From an uncultured Bacilli bacterium (GTDB lineage: Bacteria > Bacillota_I > Bacilli_A > RF39 > UBA660): 37,004 nt of DNA. Made by a program: the position numbers and the translations under genes. Positions 30,045 through 37,004 of the stretch are shown one piece after another. The stretch is from contig CALVOU010000010.1 of NCBI GenBank assembly GCA_944350365.1, positions 1-37,004 of the forward strand. The letters run 5' to 3'. How positions within the stretch are numbered: the first letter of the stretch is position 1; every line of letters starts with the position of its first letter. Under the pieces are notes generated by a model that saw only the letters and a program-made list of their open reading frames with translations, was not told where the DNA came from and did not search any database.

Positions 30045-31061
30045 TCACCCCTCCCAATTTTTTAGATATTTACTTATGTATATTAGAAAGGGCTTTTTTC
30101 CAAATAAGCTTGGAAGAATTCTTTTATAAACATCTATATATGTAATATTGGCAGGTGTCGTGTGGTCTATTACCATTTGATCTTCATTTATTTGATCTGT
30201 TTTATTAAAAATTACTATTTCGTTTTCTTTTTTGCAAAGGATTAAATTATGGGAAATATTTCCCGACATCATAGATATCGTTTTTGCATGGTTTAAATAG
30301 TATATTTGATCGGATAATGATAATTTTTCTAGATAAATTATTCTATAGCCTTTTTTTCGTAAATATTGCTTGAGCTTTTGATCGTAATGATCAATGTTGT
30401 TGTTTGTTTCGGATACATGATCAACTAGGTAAATTTTATCTGGACATCTTTTTATATGCCTTCTTGCATTCTTTACAATCGTAGCTGTTAACTTTTCAAA
30501 CTCCTCAGAATAATATTTCTTTGCTACAAATGAACATTCAGGAATAATTATTTTTTTAAACTTCGTCGGTTTTTGGATATTAATTAACTGTTCCTTTTGA
30601 ATGCCTAATAATTCAAATAATTCTAAATACTTACCAGATATATCTGTTATTCCTTGATTCCAATTCCAACCACAATATACTATTTTATATTTTTTAGGAT
30701 CATCAATTACATACCACAATCTACTTATCTGATTGCATAGAAACTTTTCCCATTCCTTGATAAACGGTCCAAAGAAAACAACTTCTTCGTCGCTCTTATC
30801 TATATAATCTTCATTATATTCGTATTCTCCGCCAAATAAATCGCCAGAAGCTGATTCTTCTACGAAATTATTGTTTTTATCCATTATGCCACCAATTGCC
30901 CATAATTTGGGTTCTATACTGAAATCTTGCTTAGCTGGTAATATAACAGCATCTTCAACGATTTTAACACTCATTTTAGTTTTTGTTTTATACTGTTGTT
31001 TTTCATACTTTATATAAATTGGTTTTTGATTTGATTTCATATACAAACTTCTATACTTCAT
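30045..31061 (-). CDS. GT61-family (DUF563) glycosyltransferase
   Basis: 338 residues resembling capsular-polysaccharide GT61 proteins: VVFFGPFIKEWEKFLCNQISRL (about 95-115) corresponds to the family's HWGHF/RLW segment, IIIPECSFVAKKYYSEEF follows, and a C-terminal YLEKLSLSDQIYYLNHAKTI leads into SGNISHNLI, where this family has its conserved S-G-x-x-x-N acceptor/donor site. There is no membrane segment. ATG 31061 has AGGTG upstream; ATG 31040 is an alternative. Donor sugar unknown. It lies between a short GT2 and the GtrA-fusion gene. Confidence 0.75.
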   Translation of the reverse strand: MKYRSLYMKSNQKPIYIKYEKQQYKTKTKMSVKIVEDAVILPAKQDFSIEPKLWAIGGIMDKNNNFVEESASGDLFGGEYEYNEDYIDKSDEEVVFFGPFIKEWEKFLCNQISRLWYVIDDPKKYKIVYCGWNWNQGITDISGKYLELFELLGIQKEQLINIQKPTKFKKIIIPECSFVAKKYYSEEFEKLTATIVKNARRHIKRCPDKIYLVDHVSETNNNIDHYDQKLKQYLRKKGYRIIYLEKLSLSDQIYYLNHAKTISMMSGNISHNLILCKKENEIVIFNKTDQINEDQMVIDHTTPANITYIDVYKRILPSLFGKKPFLIYISKYLKNWEG

Positions 31062-31068
31062 ATTACAC

Positions 31069-31980
31069 CTATATTAAAAATATATTAGACGTTTTCTTTT
31101 TAACTAATACACACGACTTATCTAATAATGCCGGGTTCATATATTGAATGATATTTCTATTCTTAGGAAAAAACAGAACCTGTTCGGACGCAATAGTAGC
31201 CATTCTTTCCTTTAATTCTGGATAATAAGTAGTATTCTTTACCACACTGACATCTTCTTTAAAAAATATAGTAGAAACTGCTTTATCATCTATAATTGGC
31301 CTAATGGCTTGATAGATCCAATATTTACTATCGATTACCCTATTTTGATCAATGAAAACTACATATTTACCATGTATACTAGATAAACTTCGTTCGTAAA
31401 TTTCATCGTTAGTTAATTGGTTATCTTTTACATAGATGATTTTAGCTTGAGCTTTTCTGGCATAGTTTAGTGTATTATCCGTACTTCCTCTATCAATAAT
31501 GATAATCTCGATATTTTCTAATAATTTTTGGTTGCTTAAATTTTTAAGTTGAACAGTAAATTCTTCCCCAGCATTGTAGGTAAATATAAGGATAGATACT
31601 TTTTCTTTTACAGGTACAAAGTCTTTTATCATAGAAAGTTCCTGTACAAATTGGTAATTGTCTTTTTTCATTTTCCGTTTTACTTTTCGAGAAACAATTC
31701 TAAATGGTATAGTGATTTTCCACCAAAAAGAGTTTAATAAATAATTTATATATTCGTTATCGATCATAATCGTTCTAACTAGTTTGGCATTTTCATCATT
31801 TAGCCTTTTATTTTCGGCAAGCAAATTATCTTTGTCTGCATATTGATTCACCAGAAAATCTTCTTGGGCTTTTAGTAATGTTTGAAGGGCTTGATTGTTT
31901 ATTAAATCATTGTTGTTTTGCTCTTTAAATATAGCTTTCTGATCTCTATCTATAATTTTAGTAGTGGGATTTTTTGGCAT
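31069..31980 (-). CDS. Short GT2-like protein with N-terminal coiled coil, possibly inactive
   Basis: About 303 residues from ATG 31980, 1 nt after the epimerase stop codon, with AGGTGA upstream. Residues 30-75 form a coiled coil (ENKRLNDENAKLVRT), then LLNSFWWKITIPFRIVSRKV, a basic amphipathic segment common in Firmicutes polysaccharide enzymes. The GT2 domain begins KVSILIFTYNAGEEF with IIIIDRGSTDNT. The usual DxD place reads FIDQNRVID, so the second metal aspartate is missing. Only about 180 residues follow the GT2 start, and no catalytic-base motif is visible. It may be a truncated or non-catalytic partner rather than an active transferase. Confidence 0.75.
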   Translation of the reverse strand: MPKNPTTKIIDRDQKAIFKEQNNNDLINNQALQTLLKAQEDFLVNQYADKDNLLAENKRLNDENAKLVRTIMIDNEYINYLLNSFWWKITIPFRIVSRKVKRKMKKDNYQFVQELSMIKDFVPVKEKVSILIFTYNAGEEFTVQLKNLSNQKLLENIEIIIIDRGSTDNTLNYARKAQAKIIYVKDNQLTNDEIYERSLSSIHGKYVVFIDQNRVIDSKYWIYQAIRPIIDDKAVSTIFFKEDVSVVKNTTYYPELKERMATIASEQVLFFPKNRNIIQYMNPALLDKSCVLVKKKTSNIFLI

Positions 31981-31981
31981 A

Positions 31982-32905
31982 TTAATCACCTGACTTATTT
32001 TCTTTTTTTCTGCTGATTATTTTTTGGATTCCTTGTTCTAGAGTTATTTCTGGCTGCCATCCTGTTTCATGCACTATTCGATCAATATCTAAAACATTGT
32101 TTCTTACATCACATTTTCTAGCATTGGCATAAGATACGGTAACACTTGTATCCATTTCCTTTTGAAGCAATTTTAATAAATCATTTATAGAACATCCAAT
32201 TCCTGTACCTACATTAAATACATTTTCTTCTCCTTCATATTCAATTACTTGAATCATGGCATTAATCGCATCTTCTATATATATATAATCTCTAATATCA
32301 TTGCCATCTCCCCAAATTTTTACTGTTTCTCCTTTTATTATTTGGTCGATTAGAATAGGGATTATTCCTTGTTTTTTTCCCTTTTTTACCACTTCACTAT
32401 ATGGATTAGCTAGACGAATTATACGGTAATTTAAATTGTAATAAAGATAATATAATTTTAGATATTTTTCGATTAGCTCTTTTATAATTCCGTAGTTACA
32501 AATTGGTTCTTTTGCTTCATCTTCTGAAATTAGTGCCTCACTATGTTCTCCATAAACAGTACCACCTGATGAAATAAAAACTATTTTCGGGGTATGACAT
32601 TTTACCATATTTTCTAATAATCTAATCGTTGGGAATACGTTTTCACTGATCTCCTTATTAATATTTTCTGTTTTTTCATTAGGGCCTATTGTTGATATAA
32701 GGTGAATGACTACATCAATATCTTCTAAGTATTCGCTGAAATCTTCACAATTAACAAAATCTAACTTCTTGTATTGGATGTTTTCGTGTTCTTCGGCATG
32801 CTCTATATTATAATCGGCGACAATCACTTTATTATTGTTTGCTAAACGTTCGGTGATATATCTTCCTATAAATCCATTCCCACCTAATATTAAGTACTTC
32901 TTCAT
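31982..32905 (-). CDS. NAD-dependent sugar-nucleotide epimerase/dehydratase
   Basis: 307 residues of the extended SDR family. Rossmann motif GGNGFIG (8-14), ISSGGTVYGE (serine of the catalytic triad) and NYGIIKE (catalytic Tyr and Lys), then NPYSEVVKKGKKQG and RDYIYIEDAI. The pattern is closest to UDP-GlcNAc/UDP-glucose 4-epimerase-type and related WcaG-like enzymes. The substrate cannot be fixed; it is clearly distinct from the galE at the other end of the locus. Its start overlaps the GT4 stop codon by 4 nt, so the genes are translationally coupled. Confidence 0.9.
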   Translation of the reverse strand: MKKYLILGGNGFIGRYITERLANNNKVIVADYNIEHAEEHENIQYKKLDFVNCEDFSEYLEDIDVVIHLISTIGPNEKTENINKEISENVFPTIRLLENMVKCHTPKIVFISSGGTVYGEHSEALISEDEAKEPICNYGIIKELIEKYLKLYYLYYNLNYRIIRLANPYSEVVKKGKKQGIIPILIDQIIKGETVKIWGDGNDIRDYIYIEDAINAMIQVIEYEGEENVFNVGTGIGCSINDLLKLLQKEMDTSVTVSYANARKCDVRNNVLDIDRIVHETGWQPEITLEQGIQKIISRKKENKSGD

Positions 32906-34215
32906 TTTAATTCCTCCTGTATTAACTGCATAATTTTTCTTTCAAAGATTCCGATTTCAAAATAGTTCTCATATATCTGTCTTCCTTTTCTCTTTATCTC
33001 TTCTAAGTCTGTTTTATAATCAATGATGTATATAATTTTTTTATACAGTTCATCACTATTATCACTTTGAAACACAAACCCATTTTCTTTATCTTCAATA
33101 TAGTAGGAGGTGCCTGTCCTATTTGAACATAGACAGATATTTCCCAACATAAAATTTTCCGTTGCAACAACTGGCATAGGATCATCTATCGAAGCTAATA
33201 CCAATACATCGATAGCATCGTATATTTTATATAGCTCTGTTCTAGAAACTGATTTATACAGTTTAACATTAGCATGTTCTTTTGCGTATTCTTGAATTTC
33301 TTGTTTTATATTCATGCCTTCTAAATCATTTTCATATGGATCACCTATGAAAATGAATTCAGATTTGTTTTGGTATTTTTTTTCCAATTTTTGAATTGCT
33401 TTTAATAATACGAGTTGCCCTTTCCTCTTTCCAATTGTACCCGCTAATAGAAAACGTACTTTATTATTATTTTCACTTGATTTTTTACTCAATTCAGCTT
33501 CATCAAAAACGCCATAGTTTAAAACATTGGGATAATAATGGTATCCACGTATAGCCAATTGATCAGCCGCATATTGTCCTCCACAAAATACTTTGATATT
33601 AGGGGTTATATTTTTTGGCATACCAGAATCTAAGATATTATAGGATTCTGATCCTTCATGAATCCACCAAAAGATTCTTTTTCTTGTATTAAAATATCGG
33701 CGAACAAAATTGTATAAGGTAGCTGTCACCATGATGGTAATATCAAAGTTGTTTACAAATATATCTAGATCCATTTTATCAAAAAAATGACATGTTTCTG
33801 ATCTCAAATATTGAACATATTTCATCTGTGGCATAATGATAACTGGAGCACCAATATTTAAAAACTCTTCCATTAACGGTCCATCTTTTAGTGAAATAAC
33901 TGTGACAAAATAATTATTTTTCACTAGAACTTTGGCAGTATCTAAAACGACAATAGGTGCGCCCGTTCTACTTAGTTCATGAGTAACTAAAAGAATATTT
34001 TTCGAATTATTCGTAAGACTTTTGGATGGATAATAAATATAGTTGATACTACTTCTATATAGTGGCTCATGTATTATTTTTTCTTCATTTATATGATTGT
34101 TTATTAATTTTTTTAAATCTTTTATAAAATTATCTGATGGGATATTATTTTCATTATTAAAATACTTTTCCATTGAAAATTCATCCTGCTTCACATTACT
34201 ATTTTCGCTGTTCAT
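32902..34215 (-). CDS. GT4-family glycosyltransferase
   Basis: About 437 residues. A poorly conserved N-terminal extension (about 1-70) precedes the GT-B fold: ILLVTHELSRTGAPIVVLDT, WWIHEGSESY, FLLAGTIGKRKGQLVLLKAI (donor domain), and an EX7E-like site around IDDPMPVVATENFMLGN. The start at ATG 34215 is preferred because GGTGAT lies 4-9 nt upstream; ATG 34227 is possible. It is the second gene of the locus, after the methyltransferase-kinase gene, and overlaps the epimerase gene. Confidence 0.9.
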   Translation of the reverse strand: MNSENSNVKQDEFSMEKYFNNENNIPSDNFIKDLKKLINNHINEEKIIHEPLYRSSINYIYYPSKSLTNNSKNILLVTHELSRTGAPIVVLDTAKVLVKNNYFVTVISLKDGPLMEEFLNIGAPVIIMPQMKYVQYLRSETCHFFDKMDLDIFVNNFDITIMVTATLYNFVRRYFNTRKRIFWWIHEGSESYNILDSGMPKNITPNIKVFCGGQYAADQLAIRGYHYYPNVLNYGVFDEAELSKKSSENNNKVRFLLAGTIGKRKGQLVLLKAIQKLEKKYQNKSEFIFIGDPYENDLEGMNIKQEIQEYAKEHANVKLYKSVSRTELYKIYDAIDVLVLASIDDPMPVVATENFMLGNICLCSNRTGTSYYIEDKENGFVFQSDNSDELYKKIIYIIDYKTDLEEIKRKGRQIYENYFEIGIFERKIMQLIQEELK

Positions 34216-34235
34216 CTTTATCACCATTCACTATA

Positions 34236-36359
34236 TTATTTTTTTAGTTTCCTAATCTTCTCTAGCATCCTCCATCCTTTACTATTCAGTAATTCTTTTA
34301 GTTCTTTATCTAAATTTTCTTTCTCTTTAGATAATTTTCTATTATATTCTTTTAGTTTTTTGTTTTCTTGTTCTAAGTTTTCTTTTTCTTGAAAGAATTG
34401 TTTCTGTTCAATAGCAGATAATTTCTCTAATTTTATACTTATGGTTAGCTTTTCCTTATTGTATGGGAAAACAATATACGGATGTTCTGCTGTTAATATC
34501 TTTTTGTGATTAAACGAATTGATATTGTATTCATCATAGTCAATCCTTCGACCATTTATTTTTATATCACTAAAATACATTAATTTGTTTCCCATTATTA
34601 TCGGATCAAAACGAACTCTTAAAACTTTCTTGGGTAGTGTAAAATCAACTATATATTCATCAGTTGTTTTACCAGTTTTATATTTATTTATTAGTTTGTT
34701 TTTTTCACAAAAATCGTTACCATCATCATAATAAATAACAGTTAAGAGTTCTTCTTTATCAGATTGACTATTTCTACAACCATCTAAAATATGTTTCTTG
34801 TTTGTGTTTATCACCCGTTGGTATTTTGTAAAATAATATTTTTCTATTTGATTAAACAATGTTCTTTTATTATTCGTAATCCCATATTTTTTATAAATAC
34901 GCTCAATGGATAGATGTTTAGATATTAAATTATTTGTACTAAAAATATAAGCTAATGAATAATATATTAAATACTCTGTTGGCAACTCTTTATCTATTTC
35001 CCATTCTTGATCTATAAATACATATTCACCTTTTTGATTTTTTATAATATTGGAAGCATTTCCATCCATGAGAGCTAATTTCATCACGTACGTTTCGCTT
35101 TTATAGGTCGTTTTTACTTCGTCAATAATTGGGTTGGTAATTTTCTTTTTAACAGAAATAGAATAGTAAAAAGACACTAGATTATCTATTTCTTTTTCGA
35201 CAAGTTCCCATTGATTTCTCTTAGATAATTCAATGATATATTCAGCAACATTTTCTCCTTTAATCCGTTCTATTAGATATTTCCCATTTTGTTCTTCAAT
35301 ATCACATATTTTAATATTCAACGCTTTTACTTTTTTATGAATTTCAACTAATTTATCTAAATGTAATTTGGCTTTGGGGTTATCAGGAATTTTATAGATA
35401 TTATGTTTTTCATCTTCTAGGGTAATCGTCTTAAAATCTAAATTTCTATAATCCAGATTCCTAGCGTAAATAATATTTGATAGTGTCGAGCTATCAAAAC
35501 CAAACTCAATTAAAAATGAATTTGAAAAAAAGCCAAAAGCCTCATTTTCGACTAAACCGCTTATCGTTTTTAAAACATCAAAATTTATCTTGCTTCCGTA
35601 TGGGTAAATTGGTATTGAAGATATTTCATTTTCTTTTGGCAATCTTTTATCTGTATATACAATCGTAGGTAATTTATAATCGGGAAATGGGTAATAAAAT
35701 TTATTTTTTGTAAAGCCGTGTTTCGTTATTAAGTTAATTAGTTCTTTTTGTCCAAAAGTTTGTACCTTATATGTCTCATATCCTTCTAATCCTACATAAG
35801 GCTTAACGATATGATCTTCATTCGCACCAGCCCAATATTTAATACCATATCTGTTTTCTATAGCTAATAATACTTTGCCAGTTGATTTTAGTAATTTTTT
35901 GATTTTCTCTAAAAATTCATCAAACGGATTGTTAGAATCAAAAAATAATTTTGCGTATTCAAAAACTCCAATCAAAATAATGTAATCAAATTTTTGTTTA
36001 ATTTTAATATCATTAAAGTTTCCTGCATATACTTCTAAATTATCTTTATTTTGATGGCGATAATAAGTAATTTCTGCTCTTCTTTTTGATCCTTCAACGC
36101 ACACTACGTTTTGGCACTTTTCACAGAGGGTACCCGTTAAAGTACCACAACCACATCCTATTTCTAATACTTCGTCTTGTTTAGTAAACGGATACCAATT
36201 TAAGATATTCTTTCTTACATCTGTAACTAAGTAAAAAATATCTTCCTTAGTTTGATCGAGTGGTTTTCCACTTTTATAATGTTCTAATAATTTTTCTTCA
36301 ACATTACCATCATTGTAAATGTTTTTTCCGTCATAATATTTTAAGTTTAATTTTGCCAT
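34236..36359 (-). CDS. Methyltransferase-kinase-coiled-coil protein, WbdD-like layout
   Basis: About 707 residues, first gene of the polysaccharide locus. (1) A SAM-dependent methyltransferase at about 40-240, motif I VLEIGCGCGTLTG (about 65-76), then IILIGVFEYA. (2) A kinase-like domain at about 280-530 whose catalytic loop reads LMDGNASNI and whose metal-binding motif is FIDQEW (about 449-453), as in choline/aminoglycoside kinases. (3) A beta-rich module (about 540-645) with VRFDPIIMGN. (4) A C-terminal coiled coil (about 650-690) ending in LLNSKGWRMLEKIRKLKK. E. coli WbdD has the same order of methyltransferase, kinase and coiled coil and caps O9a chains to stop growth. Homology beyond layout is unproven. 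ATG 36359 has AGGGG 7 nt upstream. Confidence 0.85.
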   Translation of the reverse strand: MAKLNLKYYDGKNIYNDGNVEEKLLEHYKSGKPLDQTKEDIFYLVTDVRKNILNWYPFTKQDEVLEIGCGCGTLTGTLCEKCQNVVCVEGSKRRAEITYYRHQNKDNLEVYAGNFNDIKIKQKFDYIILIGVFEYAKLFFDSNNPFDEFLEKIKKLLKSTGKVLLAIENRYGIKYWAGANEDHIVKPYVGLEGYETYKVQTFGQKELINLITKHGFTKNKFYYPFPDYKLPTIVYTDKRLPKENEISSIPIYPYGSKINFDVLKTISGLVENEAFGFFSNSFLIEFGFDSSTLSNIIYARNLDYRNLDFKTITLEDEKHNIYKIPDNPKAKLHLDKLVEIHKKVKALNIKICDIEEQNGKYLIERIKGENVAEYIIELSKRNQWELVEKEIDNLVSFYYSISVKKKITNPIIDEVKTTYKSETYVMKLALMDGNASNIIKNQKGEYVFIDQEWEIDKELPTEYLIYYSLAYIFSTNNLISKHLSIERIYKKYGITNNKRTLFNQIEKYYFTKYQRVINTNKKHILDGCRNSQSDKEELLTVIYYDDGNDFCEKNKLINKYKTGKTTDEYIVDFTLPKKVLRVRFDPIIMGNKLMYFSDIKINGRRIDYDEYNINSFNHKKILTAEHPYIVFPYNKEKLTISIKLEKLSAIEQKQFFQEKENLEQENKKLKEYNRKLSKEKENLDKELKELLNSKGWRMLEKIRKLKK

Positions 36360-36416
36360 TTCCACACCCCTGTCACTATAGTTTTTTTATTATTCTGTCT
36401 CAATTGATTAATTTCT

Positions 36417-36445
36417 ATTATATAAAAAATGGAAGATTATCTCAA
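36417..36445 (-). promoter_or_regulatory. Main promoter of the polysaccharide locus
   Basis: Minus-strand TTGAGA (36440-36445), a 17-bp spacer and TATAAT (36417-36422), about 58 nt before the first start codon. This near-consensus sigma-A promoter is the only strong one found for the right-hand locus. Confidence 0.85.
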
Positions 36446-37004
36446 GTGATATTCAATTATTCAGTAAAAAAGAAAATTTATGTGAGAATAAATTTTACGA
36501 ATAAATAGAATCATTTTACTCTTATGGTAAAGTTTTTGTTTGCTTTTTAGCAGCTATTTAAATCTATATGAAATAAAAGTGTTTTTCATGTAATGATATA
36601 ACTATTTTCCAGAAGTTTATTATCTATCTACCTTTTAAAAAACAATGATATCTCATTTCATTTATTCATAGTTCCAAAAATTCAAGCAATACTTTCTACA
36701 CATAGCTTGTATATAATATAAAAATATCATTTATTTTGATAATGAGCAAGTTTAACACATAAATTTTTTCAATAAAAATACGAAATTGTGAATCTTGCTT
36801 TAATCGTGATAATTGTATTTCATTCCGATGTATAAAAGAGGGATTTTCTATTTATTATATCATTTTTGCTAGAAACAAAAAGAAGATGAACAATATATCT
36901 TTTACTTATCTTTTTTTAAATAATAATTTTACGCTATGTTGTAGTTTTTAAGGGATAAAACCGTAGTCTGAATAGATCTCATTAAAATCGAAGATACTAT
37001 GATT
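36446..37004. other. Intergenic up to right edge, no gene seen
   Basis: About 560 bases, very AT-rich, without a supported ORF, tRNA or repeat on either strand. A TATAAT-like string near 36711-36716 on the plus strand has no convincing -35. Confidence 0.5.

Noticed and set aside
1-37004. tRNA, rRNA or riboswitch genes
   Set aside because: I saw no cloverleaf-like GC-richer segment or known riboswitch core in the intergenic regions.

Overview
The window is very AT-rich and gene-dense. It looks like a chromosomal segment from a low-GC, endospore-forming member of the Bacillota, probably an uncultured Bacilli/Erysipelotrichia-like lineage. The evidence is a Bacillus-type spore coat gene (cotE), the Bacillus neighbourhood miaB-ymcA-cotE, near-consensus sigma-A promoters with 17-bp spacers, Gram-positive ribosome binding sites, and a sortase-anchored surface protein. 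I cannot name a genus from sequence alone.

Left part (1-8.1 kb). A partial IS200/IS605-type TnpB gene runs off the left edge. Next come rpsP-khpA (ribosomal protein S16 and a KH-domain RNA-binding protein), a 0.75-kb degenerate intergenic stretch, cotE facing ymcA-miaB, an ankyrin-like protein, and an 858-residue protein made of four diverged copies of one ~200-residue module that I do not recognise.

Middle part (8.1-16.1 kb). A GtrB-type polyprenyl-phosphate sugar synthase has its own promoter. A three-gene unit follows: a GT4 enzyme plus an Alg14/Alg13-like split glycosyltransferase. Next is a large wall-anchored adhesin with a thioester domain and Cna-B-like repeats. Divergent from it is a translationally coupled pair, an amidohydrolase of the MTA/SAH deaminase group and a flavodoxin-like protein. 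These converge on galE across a 246-bp structured element with 43-bp imperfect inverted termini.

Right part (16.1-36.4 kb). This is one large surface-polysaccharide locus, all on the minus strand, read from a strong promoter at about 36.43 kb. In transcription order it encodes a methyltransferase-kinase-coiled-coil protein (WbdD-like in layout), a GT4, a sugar-nucleotide epimerase, a short coiled-coil GT2, a GT61, a GT-C-like protein fused to GtrA, and a FAD oxidoreductase. After a decayed TnpB element come an ABC-2 exporter (ATPase, permease), a rhamnosyltransferase-like GT2, a tandem double GT-B enzyme, a DUF2142 membrane protein, a GT2 + DUF2304 + SMR-type trio, another GT2, and galE. My reading is that the main chain is built in the cytoplasm and exported by the ABC transporter, as in streptococcal rhamnose polysaccharides. 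Side-chain sugars would be added outside by two polyprenyl-phosphate modules: GT2/DUF2304/SMR/DUF2142, which resembles GacI-GacJ-flippase-GacL, and GtrB plus the GtrA fusion. The polymer itself cannot be read from sequence, and no rml genes are present in the window.

The most unusual items are the 858-aa four-module protein, the WbdD-like capping candidate paired with an exporter ATPase lacking a carbohydrate-binding domain, the structured 246-bp element before galE, and two related TnpB elements each abutting the T-tract of an intrinsic terminator.
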